64,000 bases of DNA from Ixodes scapularis (taxonomy: Eukaryota > Arthropoda > Arachnida > Ixodida > Ixodidae): positions 21,583,207-21,647,206 of the forward strand of contig NW_024609837.1 of assembly GCF_016920785.2 (NCBI RefSeq), in the 5' to 3' direction. The position numbers and the translations under genes were made by a program. Position 1 is the stretch's first letter; each line of letters starts with the position of its first letter. The notes beneath the pieces are model-generated. The model did not search any database and had not been told where the DNA came from. It saw nothing but the letters and a program-made list of their open reading frames with translations. This document shows positions 1 through 10,640 of the stretch, piece after piece.

Positions 1-33
1 AGCTGTGCACTGCTGCCTGCCTCCTGCGTCTTA

Positions 34-981
34 TACCCAATTCACACGGCAGCGCAAAGTACCTTCAGCTTAGGTTCCTTAGATGAAGGTACCTGTAGAA
101 AGCGACGTTCTTGATCACACGATAAATAAACATAGCAGTTTTAGTTGATGTCGATTGCATTCCTGCTAAACCGCGAGAGGAGCACGTGATAAACAATTAT
201 TCCTCGAAATCGGTTTGACGCGCACTTTTTGATTATTGTGTGTATTATATCAGATTTAAATCCTAAATATTACTTGTGGTTACTTTTGCGGCAGCTTAAT
301 TTCTTTTTTTTTCTTAATCTAGGGGCGTACCAAAATGAGTAAGTCTTGGTTTAAAACGTCTGACCCGTCTGGCCACACTGGCCCTAAATCATCTGCGTTT
401 ACGTGTTTCCATTGTGAAACGGGCGACTTTTTCTGCTTAGCAGCTCCATTTTTTTTTTTTAAATACTGCCCGACAGAAACGAACCACATCAGAGTCTCAC
501 GGTTACGCCCTCGAAAGCGATAGACGACGAAGGGGATAAAAGGACCTGGGCGGGAGAGTCGGACGACTCGCCTACAACCTCAAAAAGGAGATCGCAGTGG
601 TTCATCGTGTTCGGGTTCGTAGCAGACATTGTTTTCCCCGTGCCGCCGCTGCTACCTGCTAGCTGGAGTATGCGTTTTATGTTAATGTATAATCCCATAG
701 CATTTGTGTTAACGATCATTTCATAATTTGCTGCTTATATATATTCAATGTGTTATAATGCATCAAAGAAGATATATGGTATATATCTGTGATTTTTATT
801 TTGAGTTCGTGGGTCCGAAGCTACTCCCTGTTGCAGTAAAGGGAACTCGGCGAGCTCCGTTTAACACGGGACCTCCCTTAGCGAAAGGGACCTTTACGCG
901 CCGTGTGATCACGATCTCCAGCTCCCTTTACTACAGGTAAATGTGCTAAAGGTACCTTTAGGCTGCCGTGGGATTTGGGTA
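34..981. mobile_element. TIR DNA transposon (non-autonomous), TA-flanked
   Basis: The two ends are inverted copies of each other. The left end begins TACCCAATTCACACGGCAGC and the right end read in reverse begins TACCCAAATCCCACGGCAGC; similarity continues about 15 bases inward through a GGTACCTT-like block. A TA dinucleotide flanks each side (32-33 and 982-983), as expected for a TA-targeting superfamily such as Tc1/mariner. No transposase frame is recognisable in the 948-bp interior, so I call it a non-autonomous element. The superfamily is inferred from the flank only. Confidence 0.7.
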
Positions 982-1164
982 TAACACCGTGCCCACGGGT
1001 CAACGAGTCATCTGCTGGCGCCGCTTGAAGCCATAGTGAGAGAGAGAAAGAGAGAGAGTGAAAAGCGAACTTTATCGGCACGTCGCGAGGAGCGCGCTGT
1101 CCTCACCTGGAGAGTATTATCCTACACCGTGGTCCAGACGCACCCGATGCTACAAGCGTGAGAT

Positions 1165-1480
1165 CCGGGCTTTTAGCATATTTGGAGCGCGAGGATCTGG
1201 TACCACAGAGCATTTCTCGGCGAGCCTGTAGTCAGCGCAAGCTTTTGCAGCGGCGAGGACCCGAAACATGGTGGTTTTCAAAACCGACGAGAACGGGAGC
1301 AGTAGCCCGGGGAACGCGAGAAGCACGAGCAAGTATTCCATCGCTTGGGACAAGTGTGTTTCGGCGTCTCGCCGCATCAGGGCGTCCGTTACATGTCTTT
1401 TGTCTGCCGCTCTACCTTTTCACCTTCGGCGGCTGCGTCTCGAGGCGATCTGCCAGGCTTTGTCAGTATAGAGGAGGCTC
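1165..1480 (-). mobile_element. Truncated copy of a ~330-bp TIR element
   Basis: This stretch matches the elements at 1495-1824 and 22863-23191, for example in GCGAGGATCTGG, GCGGCGAGGACCCGAAACA and CTGCCAGGCTTTGTCAGTAT. It ends at the family terminus GGAGGC. Its left end lacks the terminal GCCTCC...CCTGGCAG block, so it is truncated or eroded. It lies head-to-head with the full copy at 1495, separated by about 15 bases. The left boundary is approximate. Confidence 0.6.
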
Positions 1481-1494
1481 TTGCACTGTTCAGG

Positions 1495-1824
1495 CATAGC
1501 CTCCTATATACTGACAAAGCCTGGCAGATCGCCGCGAGAAGCGGCCGCCGAAATGAAAAAGGTGGAGTGGCAGACAACAGATGAGAGGAGAGCCACTTGG
1601 CTGGTGCATCGCTTCGGCGAGACGCCGAAACATACTTCTCCCGAGCGAACAAGTGTGTTTCGGGTCCCCACCGCTGCAAAAGTTGTCCGCTGACGTCCAG
1701 GTTTTTCGAGAAGTGGCTCTTTGATGCTCTGTGCTACCGCATCCTCGCGCGACAAATCTGCGACCCGGCACTCTATGGCTTCGTCGTCAAACTGCCAGGC
1801 TTTGATAGTATAAAGGAGGCTATG
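1495..1824 (+). mobile_element. ~330-bp TIR element (MITE), full copy
   Basis: The left end reads CATAGCCTCCTATATACTGA and the right end read in reverse reads CATAGCCTCCTTTATACTAT, then both continue CAAAGCCTGGCAG, giving TIRs of about 33 bp. The flanks GTTCAGG (1488-1494) and GTTTAGG (1825-1831) look like a 7-bp target duplication with one change. The third copy at 22863-23191 has flanks with the same offset. There is no coding capacity; the frames on both strands are incidental. The superfamily is unassigned. Confidence 0.75.
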
Positions 1825-2357
1825 GTTTAGGGCAACATACTCGCGCTTGTAGCATCGGCCGCGTATCTGGACTTAAGCAGAAACGAAGTATAGCAGGATT
1901 GTTAGGCATCATGCTATCTTCCCATTTAATTGTTGTATTAGTTTTATAATTGATAATTCAATGTCCTTGCAGTTTCAGAATGTGGTTGGCCTCCACAGCT
2001 TTGTGAGATAAGGAATCCCTTCAGGAGGAGGAGGAGGTATACCTTTATCGCGAACTCCACGAGTGACCGTGACGTCACGCGTGACGTCATTATGGGAGAC
2101 GTCCCATGATGCAACGCGCGGGTCACGAGTGACATTCGCGTTGCATCTAGGGACGTTTCCCATAACGCAACGAGCGGGACCCTCGTGACGTCACTCGTTA
2201 CATCACGTGTGACGTCATTATGGGAAACGCCCCATAATGCAACGCGCGGGTCACGAGTGAGACTCGCGCGTTGCATTATGGGACGTTTCCCATAATGTAC
2301 CGCGCGGTTACGCCGACGGCGACACCGACGCCTCTCAAGCTGGAAACGGGCGCCTAA

Positions 2358-3414
2358 TGGTACGTTTACACTTGCGAATCCGCTGGCGAATCCGCCCAGC
2401 TTTTGCCGCTGGGGCAAAATGCTGGGCAGAAAACGCGGTGGCAAGCAGTATGGGTCCAGGACCCATTTCTGCCGCCGAACGAGGCGCTTGGCTGAACGGA
2501 AGTGACATTCTTGCGCAGCGCGACGCTGCCTACGTCACGGGTACGCGTTCTTCCTGTTCGGTTTCGGCAATGGCGTCGACGGCATCGAAGACATCCAGCG
2601 TCGCTGGCATGGCTGGGAACGAAGACACCTCAACCGCCCCATGATCAGCGAAGACGTTAATAGATGTCGTGAAGAATTATCTTTGTCTTTACGACTTTCG
2701 ACATGCGTCCTACAAAGTTAACAATTATAAAGACGAACTATAGAATAAGATCGGTGCTGAATTCGGAACGACAGGTATATGCTCTCAACATCTAGCAATT
2801 TTTCAGAGGGAGCGGGTTTCGACTACAATCTGCCGTAAGCTTCCCGCATATTTTGGTATTATCTTGCGAATTGCCAGCTATCTTAGCATGCGGCCCCGAT
2901 ATTTGTAATTTTTTTTTGTAACAATGCACTGGTGTGTCGCGGAAACAAGGCTTGTCCCGTCCTTTCGCGGTATCGTAAGCATGGGCGAACCCACCACCGC
3001 CGACGGCGGCGCTGCTTTTTCGGCGCTCGCAGTTCCTCTTCCTCCATCGCAAGCAGGGAAGACAAGATAAAAATCATCGGATTCCTCGCAATCTCCTCTT
3101 CTTTGTCTACGTAATCATTCGCCAGCTTTGCGCTGTCTTTTTTTTTTTTTTCGGATGCAGCGTTAACGTGAAGCTTACGCCCATACTTGTCGAGCCCAAA
3201 ACAGCGAGACTGTTGAACAGCGACGCCCGGGAGAGACAGCCGAGGTGGGAACTCTCGCGACTTCTCGTCATATTTGGCGGGATGTTACGAGAACAGCTGC
3301 CGCACCCGGAGCCGCCGCCGCCGCTCGAAGGAAATAAATGTAAACACAACCGGCTCGTCGCCACCCCTGCCGCGGGAGCGGACTCGCTTCTTCTTCTCAG
3401 GCATAAACGTACCA
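2358..3414. mobile_element. PIF/Harbinger-like element nested in the CRE-rich element
   Basis: The left end TGGTACGTTTACACTTGCG and the right end in reverse TGGTACGTTTATGCC share an 11-bp TIR. The flanks are TAA (2355-2357) and TTA (3415-3417), compatible with the 3-bp TWA duplication of PIF/Harbinger. Removing the element and one flank rejoins GGCGCCTA to AGAGCTGCGCTCT, as in the uninterrupted relatives. The interior holds a decayed MADF frame, a DNA-binding domain typical of the accessory protein of this superfamily. No DDE transposase is seen, so the copy is non-autonomous. Confidence 0.65.
2570..2780 (+). pseudogene. MADF-domain protein remnant (Harbinger accessory type)
   Basis: An ATG at 2570 opens a frame that reads about 24 residues to a TGA, then continues in the same frame into a MADF-like domain from 2657. 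It contains LIDVVKNYLCLYDF, a HASYK stretch and NKIGAEFGTTG. These match the MADF pattern of a hydrophobic helix, a central aromatic-Tyr-Lys segment and a second helix with I-x-x-E-x-G. A TAG at 2741 stands where the family usually has Trp, so a TGG-to-TAG change is likely. With two in-frame stops and loss of the third helix it is a pseudogene. MADF is a Myb/SANT-type DNA-binding domain. It could also be a host MADF exon carried by the element, but its place inside TIRs favours transposon origin. Confidence 0.5.
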
Positions 3415-3436
3415 TTAGAGCTGCGCTCTAAAACGC

Positions 3437-3600
3437 GGGGCGGGGCTTATGATGAGTCATTGGGCGCTATTATCGGGGAATTCCGCGGTCTGATTGGCCG
3501 CATTAATAAAATGCTGCGAACTAGCCACGGCACTGCGGTGTCTTCCCGAATCTGATCTCTGCGCAGGCGCAGTGCGCACACGCGGTGTGGGCAAAGCGGA
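3437..3600. promoter_or_regulatory. Promoter-like GC-rich cluster (GC box, AP-1, CCAAT, NRF1 motifs)
   Basis: Within 140 bases there is a GC box GGGGCGGGG (3437-3445), an AP-1 site TGAGTCA (3453-3459), an inverted CCAAT box GATTGGC (3492-3498) and the palindrome TGCGCAGGCGCA (3560-3571), which matches the NRF1 consensus. Such clusters are typical of CpG-type housekeeping promoters. No coding exon can be tied to it. A short frame beginning with ATGG at 3922 has a good start context but runs only a few codons. Promoter function is inferred from motifs alone. Confidence 0.3.
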
Positions 3601-5630
3601 CTTGTTTGTAAACACACTGTGTTGGCGTATAGAAAGTCCACTTTGGTTTCACGCTTTTCTTCATCTGTTTATTTCAGTTTCATGCGTACCAATGTTTGAA
3701 ACACGCGCTTCGTATCTCAGAGCACTCTTTTTTTTTTATCCGACTGTTATTTTTTAGTTTCTTTTTAAGTTGATCTAGGATGCATCTCCAGGAAAGTTTA
3801 TAAGGCAATTTTACTGCTCTCGGAACCCGACGTCTCTCGTATCTTCCGAGGGCATTCGGAGCGGTCAGCTGTCACTGCCAATCAAGCGAGCTGCCCTTCC
3901 CGAAGACACATCGAGAGAAAAGATGGCTACCACTCAGTTATGAATGGGCCCCGTGGTTCGCTGCTCGGATGATTCGTTCCGGCGCGGCCTTCGCTAGATA
4001 TTTCTGCGTGTGTTTGTTTCTCGTGACTAAACTCCATTACGAGTTTCGTAAATGCACATTCGCGGCAGGCGCTGCAGCTCATTCTTGCCTGTATTTGTTG
4101 CTCTGATCTCTTACGTTCGCGAATACATTATTTACATTTTGGTGGAACGCAAACTGAGACTTCGATTTATATGCTCCGTCTCCCTTCTTTTGCAAAAGCT
4201 GGATCATGAAGCGACTGAGAGCACTTTTGAATCAAACAAAATGTGCATGTAGCACACTTTTGTTACAACGTGGGAAGAGTTCATAAATGTGTATATATAC
4301 ATGAGTAGACAATGTAGTATTCAAACAAACAAGCACTAAATTAACTTTAAAAAAAAATGTTGACACAGGTTAAACTCCTGGTGATTCTTACAGGAGATTA
4401 TGTTTGTTTATACTTTGAAATCCCTCTATTAGAATTTACCCACTTGGGCGATGAGTGCTTGTATTAAGGAGTGGGTCTAAACAATCTTTTCGCAGTTTAT
4501 TTATTTTTTAGCTGAATTTTTATGCGCTCTTTATGATTTTTTTCTGAGCTTGTGGACAACATGGTTTCACCATGTGACGCGCCGTTCTCATGCTGGCGTT
4601 TTATGTTTCACAATCTCCAGCTGAGTTGAACTTGGAAATTGTGTATGAACAGGCGACTAGCTGGGAGTATTTTTTGGTCAGTGGAGGCTATAGACGAAGT
4701 TTCGTACTTTTTTTTTATTTTTGATTGGAGGGTGTTTTTTACTTTCTTTTTTTCCACAAGCTCGGTGCTTTTCGCCCTCAATTTTTGGTAAAGGTTCAAA
4801 AATCGGAGAGAATTCAGCGCGGGATGTGTTCCAAACAAACACAAAATAAAACTGCAAAATAATATATTCTTTTTTTTGCCTGAAGTTTGTTTGTTTTTGT
4901 TTGTTTGTTTTTATTCAAGGACAACTCAGGTCCTAGGTGTTTCAGTCTTCCCGGAATAGAATGAAACGCGTCCAGGAATTATTTTTTGGTGCTTATCGAT
5001 ATTTACCAAAAACAGGGAACCCTAGTTGTAAACGATATCCGGCACGCAGCACCACAGTGCGAAACGCCAATGATAATCTAGAATCCCAAGCGGCTTAAGA
5101 CTCAAAGAAGAGCAAAGTTTAATTAGGAACCTTTTGTTTAGATATTTATGCAAAAATAACATTTCGTTTACATGTATTTTTAGGTTAAACCCGTATTAAA
5201 CAACATTAAAAAAAAAAAAAAGCTTCTTTTTTTTTTTTTTTTGCGAGTAATGCAATTTGGGACCTCGTCGAATCTTACACAATACTGAGTCTAACTTTCG
5301 ATCACCCGAAGCAAGCTCGTGAGCATAAAATATCAAGAGGAATATCGGGTGTGAAAATTTTCCAAAGAAACGGTAAATTCTAAGGGCTCGGCTTACGGAA
5401 CACGAGCAAACGTTCATTTCGTCCAAAAGCACAGCAGTGAACATTTTTCGCGTAATAGCCGCACCAGGGGTTAACAGCACACATTTAATTCGGAGGAATG
5501 TTTTTTTTTCTGCTGCTTTCTCACCTGCTGACTGTGCCGACTAAGAGAACAGCCGACGCAAATGACGTCTGCCGTTTCGTCTGTCCTCGTCTAAAAAAAT
5601 GGTGTGTGTGTGTATGTTTATACTGCCTAG
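3601..5630. other. Intergenic stretch, no supported gene
   Basis: This is AT-rich spacer with T and A runs and no recognisable protein or repeat family. It includes a 13-A/GCTTC/18-T hairpin near 5206-5242 and TTTG-rich simple sequence near 4880-4920. The open frames here are short and resemble no family I know. Confidence 0.5.
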
Positions 5631-5689
5631 AACTTAGTCTTCCTCGACGGGCGACTTGTCTCCCAGTTGAGATGAGAAATTTAGCCTGT

Positions 5690-5815
5690 GCGGTACAACC
5701 GTTAGCCTGGGGTCTTTAATGTGCACCACGCGGTAGTGATACATGACCGCACGCCGGTACGATGCTTATCCAGATCGAAACGGGCAGGGGTGGGGGCTCT
5801 GCAGCGCGAGTTTTC
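5690..5815 (-). repeat. SINE-like dispersed repeat, copy 1
   Basis: Read on the minus strand this stretch shares several blocks with 20255-20385: CCCTGCCCGTTTCGATCT, CGTACCGGC, TGCGGTCATG and GGTGCAC-TTAA. The plus-strand copy is preceded by a tRNA-like B box, so the family is probably a tRNA-derived SINE and this copy retains the body. The boundaries are approximate. Confidence 0.5.
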
Positions 5816-5866
5816 GCTCCACGTGCTCCGAGGTGGTGTGCGCTAGCCCATTCGGCCACCAATCCT

Positions 5867-5883
5867 CCCCCCCCCCCCCCCCC
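5867..5883. repeat. 17-base poly(C) run
   Basis: There is an uninterrupted run of 17 cytosines. It lies beside the SINE-like repeat and within incidental frames on both strands. Confidence 0.9.
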
Positions 5884-6436
5884 TTTCCTGTCTTCGTCTC
5901 ATGGCAGCGTTGTGGCAGCCTTGGCTGATAAATTGGAGGAAAGCTCGCGCATAAACAAAATATTTTTTTATGAAACAAAAAATGACCGGATACTTGTCAT
6001 CTCTCTTTGGCGTCTGTGGACGTACCCCCTCGATGCAGACTGACCTCCAACCGCCTAAACAACAAACGCGCCACACGCAATTATATCGGATACGAGTAAA
6101 CGTTTGTTGACCGACTGTTTGCCTGATTGAAAGCGGGAACTCGAATTTGCCGGTCACACGCGGGCCCCACGTTGGACTCGTTAAAGCTGCGTTCAATATA
6201 ACTGCTTACTTTCCGCGTCTTCTCACTCTACCGATGCCTCTTTCCGCTACGAAGCGTACGGAATGCCATTAAAATTGGGGCTTCCTGGGAGGCTGTGAGG
6301 AGACTCGTTGAGTAAACCCGCATAGAGTGGCAAAGAACATCTCGAACTTCCGGAGTTTGCCGATAACGAATACGGGTTCCCGGAATTGGGATCATCTACA
6401 GCACTCATCATGCGACTGATTTGATCATACGAGAAG

Positions 6437-6514
6437 GGGGGGGGGGGGTAGGGGGGGGGCTAGGGGGGGGGGGTAGGGGCTGGGGTAGGGGTGGGGGGGC
6501 GGGGGGGGGGGGGT
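6437..6514. repeat. G-rich low-complexity tract
   Basis: A stretch of nearly 80 bases is made of G runs broken by TA, CTA and GGCT, on the plus strand. It has many possible G-quadruplex registers. It sits just outside the 3' end of the minus-strand LINE. Confidence 0.85.
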
Positions 6515-6775
6515 CAGTCAGTGAAGCGTAAGATGAGCGCTTTATTTAATTATTTATTTCAAAACACTGCGACCTTAAAAACAGTCATTGCAGGAGTGGG
6601 AATAACATATACATTGCACTTAAACACACACACACACAGAGCGTCATAGGTAATGCAACCCACCCTAAAAAGACACAGCAATAAGTAAAATAGAAGGGTT
6701 ATAGAAGGGATGACATCAATAAGTAAAATAGGAGGGTTATGAAAAGTATGCACTCTCTAGTAGGCACAAAACAAC

Positions 6776-9749
6776 CTAAAGTGCATCTGAAAATTTATAA
6801 AAATCAAGGGACTGAGTCGCACCATTAATGCCGTTACAGTTTTCAATAGTTCTAGGGAAGAAAGAAAATTTAAAACAATTAAGGTGACATTGATATGATA
6901 CAATGTTTAAGGGATGAGAATTACGGGTACGTGATTGAGTAGCGAAATCAATATAGCTACTACGGTCAAGTACACGGTTATAGTTAGCCATTTTATGTAA
7001 GTGCTTATGACGTTCATTTTGCGTCTAGAAGCCAAGTATTCTAGTCCTACATCAAGCATGGATGAAGGGGGGGAGGGGGGAACTTGCGGTCATTAGGGTT
7101 ACAAATAAATATGATTGCCTTAGTCTATATTGTGTCGTGCAGCATAATGTCACCCTTAAAATGCGGGTCCCAAACTACACAGCCATATTTCAAAATAGGT
7201 CTAATTAAGGTCTTATAAGCGGTTATTTTAACTTTTTTTTTATTGAGGATTTCAAAGTTATTTTAACATATCTCAGTTTTTGTAAGGCACGAGAACAAAT
7301 GGAACTAGTGTGACTGTCTCTTCTAAGAGATGGAGTAAATAAAATGCCTAAATACTTATATTCGTAAAGCTGGCCCACGATCACATTACCAATGCCATAA
7401 ATAAAAAAAGGCGGCCTCTTTTTGTTGGTGAATGACATAAACATAGTTTTATCGAAGTTAGTCTTCATCTGCCACTTCTTGCTTTAACTAAGGAATTGTA
7501 AAAATGAGTTATTTAGTATGCTGTGATCCTGTACCGAATTTATCTCATTATATAAAACACAATCATCGGCATAAAGGCGAACGTTACGTGGAAGATGGTT
7601 CACGACATCAATTATGTAGAATAAGAATACGAGGGGTTCTAAGACAGGTCCCCGTGGGACGCCGAAACTAACCGGGACGTTGCTAGAATAAATATTCCTA
7701 TAGGAAACGAACTCAGATCTATCTTTCAAATAATCAGCAATCCTATTGATTAGTGATTCGTTTTAATTATTGTCTGCAGTTTTTGAAGGAACTTAGAATG
7801 TGGCACTTTGTCGAAGGCTTTAGAGTAATCAATAAAGATGGCGTCTAGTTGTCTTCTTTTATCTAAAGAAAAAGCAATATCATGAGTGAACTCAAGGAGC
7901 TAGGTAGAGGTAGAGTAGCCACGGCGAAAACCATGTTGTTGTGGGCAGAGAATTGAATTAGCCTCTATTTACTGAGATATATGTTTAAGAACTATATATT
8001 CAAGCAGTTTGCAGGAAGACGAAGTTAATGAAATTGGTCTAAAGTTCGCAACCACCTGCTTGTTGCTCGATTTGAATAACTGAATTATTTTTTGCTGACT
8101 TCCATAGCCATGGTATTGTTGCAGTGATGATTAATTTCTAGAAAATTACAGACACGTATTTGAACGCCCAAAGGGAATACCGACGGAGAAAAGAATTGGG
8201 AGTCCCATCAGGACCAGGGCTCTTCTTACACTTCATTTTCAGAACTAGATTAAGAATACCAGGTGTACTTATCTCAACGTCAGATAAGGCTGGGCAAGTG
8301 CTATTAAAACTAAAGTGAGAAATATCGCCATTATCATGACTAAGTACTGATCTAAAGTAGTCGTTGAAACAGTTAGCATTTACCGCTAGTTCGTTAACAC
8401 ATTCACCCTCGATAATAGAACTTTGAAAATTGTGAGATTTTGGAAGGATTCCAAAATCCAGAATTTCGCAAGATTTGATGTTATAAATTCAAAGAGAGTT
8501 AGGTTAAACTATTTTGTTTTAGGTGCCAACGTCTTTTTTTTTTTAAGTGGTTTTTAGATTTTCAAACAGAGCTTTATCAGCAGGGGTTGCATTCTGTTTC
8601 GACGAGCGTTTTCCTTTTACTCTCCGCATGAACTGCAAGATATCTCTCGTAATTCAAGGCTGTGCCGGATTTTTTTTTTCTAAACGGGTACAAGATTGTT
8701 TATACATCTATCTAGAAGAAAATTAAAATAATTAAGCAGCGTGTTAACATCAGAGTGCACACTTATAGCACAGAAATATTCAAAACAAAAACTTGGCTCA
8801 TCAATTATAGATGCATCGTCAGCCCTGTTGAAGTCGATGACCGTGACAATTTCAGGACTCAAATGTTTGATATGAAAATTGAGCGTAGCTAAAGCTGCTT
8901 TATGATCTCAAATTCCCTACACTACTTCGCAATCGTAACCCAATTGTGTAACACCATGACTAAGAAAAACAAGATCGAGGAAAGAATCGTCTCTTGTATG
9001 CGTTTTTATAATCTGATCTAGATCAAATGACACATACATGTCTACAAGAGCATCAAAAATGGCCCGTTCTGGGGAACCAACGACAACTGTTTCTCAGTTA
9101 ATATCTGGTGCACTGAAATCACCCAGTAAGACGAGTTTCGAACTAGCTAGATCATATTTTTGTATGTAGTCATACTTGTCTTCGATAACTTGCAGGGACG
9201 AGCCAGGAGTTCTATAAACAGCACCCATAACAAGAACGAACTTAGCTAGCCGCACTTTACACCACAAGGACTCAGTGTTAGGTAAGCTCGGAAAACAGAT
9301 TAGTTGAGATAAGTTTTGAAAAATAACGCAACACCACCGCCTTTAGGGGATCTATCATTGCGTACCACACTGTAATTGGTAGGGTTGAATTCACTGTCAA
9401 GAATCCTATCATATAGACGCTTTACACACGCGCCAAATTACAGCCGCCATTGCTGACCTTCTCTTGTCTTACCGAGATGCCGAGCAACTGAAGCGGTAGT
9501 TGACGATCCCCTACAAAGGCCGATGCTTTAGAAAAGGACACAGTTGAATCTAATACGGCAATAACTTGGCCTGCTAAGGTAATGATGAAGTGAAATAAAC
9601 GAAATAAGAGGAAACAAAAACTGAAGGTCAGTTATGGCGGCGTCCATGCACAGCTGCTGCAAAGCGTCTATAACCAAGTTTCGGTAACGCAAATTATGGG
9701 CGGTGAGTATGAAGATACAAAGCACTAAAACTCGGTTGCTTTTGGACAA
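6776..9749 (-). pseudogene. LINE ORF2 remnant: endonuclease and reverse transcriptase
   Basis: On the minus strand the endonuclease part spans about 9750-8850. Its conserved SDH motif near 8905 reads stop-DH. The reverse-transcriptase part follows: a motif-A segment FIDYSKAFDKVPH near 7800-7840, then the 7484-7729 frame with GVPRGPVLEPLVFL (motif B) and LYADDCVLY, where the YADD metal-binding core is intact. A further segment at 7223-7468 and one at 6776-6991 complete the C-terminus. The protein would copy LINE RNA at a nicked target site. At least four frame breaks and several stops mean no functional ORF2 remains. Confidence 0.8.
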
Positions 9750-9784
9750 AGGCTTCTAGCATTGATGTTTAATACAGAAGACGA

Positions 9785-10613
9785 TTTATTCCCTACGTGT
9801 CAATTTGCATGGTAGGGCTGGTCCGGGTGAGGTACTTTCATGAGTTTGTTATTCGTAGCATCCCATGAGTACCGGACGTTATCAACAAGGATATGGTCGT
9901 AATGCAGGCTAACGCTAGCTCCGTTCCCTCTAAGCGCGGCGCTGCCGGACCAGTGCTTTTTTTCGAATATTTCGAATCCATGGCGAGAAATCCTCGTTGA
10001 TAAATATTCGAGTGCATTTAAGTTTGTGAGCGTTTTGGAGGATTTAAATTTTGTCTCGAAAATTAATCAACTTAAATATTACTGGTCTGACTCTGCCCTC
10101 TCTAACTAAACCAAGGCGGTGACAGGGTTGTATGCCATCACAATGGACAGACAGTTTTGAAGACAGCAGTGTAGATTCGCTGTCAAGTAAAAACCCAGGG
10201 GATTCGTTCTCGGGTTCTAGTAAGCCATACACCGCCAAGTTATTCATACGAGAACGATTTTCTGAGTCATCATTCTTATCTACGAGTTGGGAGACAGTTA
10301 CCTCGAGAGCAGCACTTTTCTCTTCCCGACGCTGAACTCGCATAGCAAGATCAAATATCTGGGACACACTTGAATCGATTGCAACAAGTCGGGATTTAAA
10401 GCCCGCAAATTTCGCATCCAGAGCCTTGTTTCTTTTTTTTATAAAAGAGACGTCTTCATCGATTTGCGTTTGCCCAGCTAGATTTTGCTGAAGGAGGATC
10501 TGGGTCTCAGGACCAGAGTTAGTCTCGATATCACCACAACACAACAGTATAGGCAAACAAATTCTGTACCATGACAGCAGCAAAGTGGCAATCAAGGTCC
10601 CCGTGCATAACAC
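9785..10613 (-). pseudogene. LINE ORF1 remnant with hydrophobic N-terminus and 2A-like motif
   Basis: The longest frame (10613 down to 10044) begins at a GTG with no in-frame ATG nearby, so the true start is lost or upstream. A hydrophobic stretch (residues 7-26) is followed by GDIETNSGP (residues 27-35, positions 10535-10509), a near match to the 2A ribosome-skipping motif D-V/I-E-x-N-P-G-P with Pro changed to Ser. A coiled-coil-like stretch follows (about 75-120). Then comes an ORF1p-type domain with ENRSRMNNLAVYG, CHRLG and VRPVIFKLINFRDK. After a TAA the same frame continues with INEDFSPWIRNIRKK. A frame change leads to VSLHYDHILVDNVRYSWD near 9900. The protein would be an RNA-binding chaperone of the LINE particle. 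Confidence 0.7.
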
Positions 10614-10640
10614 GCGAATATTTCACTCTGCACAACACTG

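Larger units (their letters stand above)
2005..3434. mobile_element. CRE-rich palindromic element (outer), interrupted
   Basis: The element has overlapping palindromes such as GTGACGTCACGCGTGACGTC, TTATGGGA/TCCCATAA pairs and GCGCGTTGCATTATGGG hairpins from about 2060 to 2320. It then has a GGTTACGCCGACGGCGAC stretch and GGCGCCTAA at 2351-2357. The sequence resumes at 3415 as TTAGAGCTGCGCTCTAAAA. That right terminus and the GGCGCCTA junction match the elements ending at 45506 and 61498, so the part between is a later insertion. The left boundary is a guess, placed at the GGAGGAGGAGG stretch. Confidence 0.55.
6540..10640 (-). mobile_element. Defective APE-type LINE, minus strand
   Basis: Reading right to left the order is an ORF1-like protein, an endonuclease region, reverse transcriptase and a C-terminal region with a short 3' end near 6540. 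That is the order of a two-ORF non-LTR retrotransposon with an apurinic-type endonuclease. Multiple frameshifts and stops break both frames, so the copy is dead. The C-terminal segment with an FSFFPRTIENCN-like motif (minus frame 6776-6991) resembles CR1/L2-type LINEs. No target duplication was identified, and the 5' limit is set by the start of the ORF1 frame. Confidence 0.85.

Noticed and set aside
5206..5242. A-run/T-run hairpin as a terminator
   Set aside because: It is a chance junction of simple A and T runs with no gene upstream.
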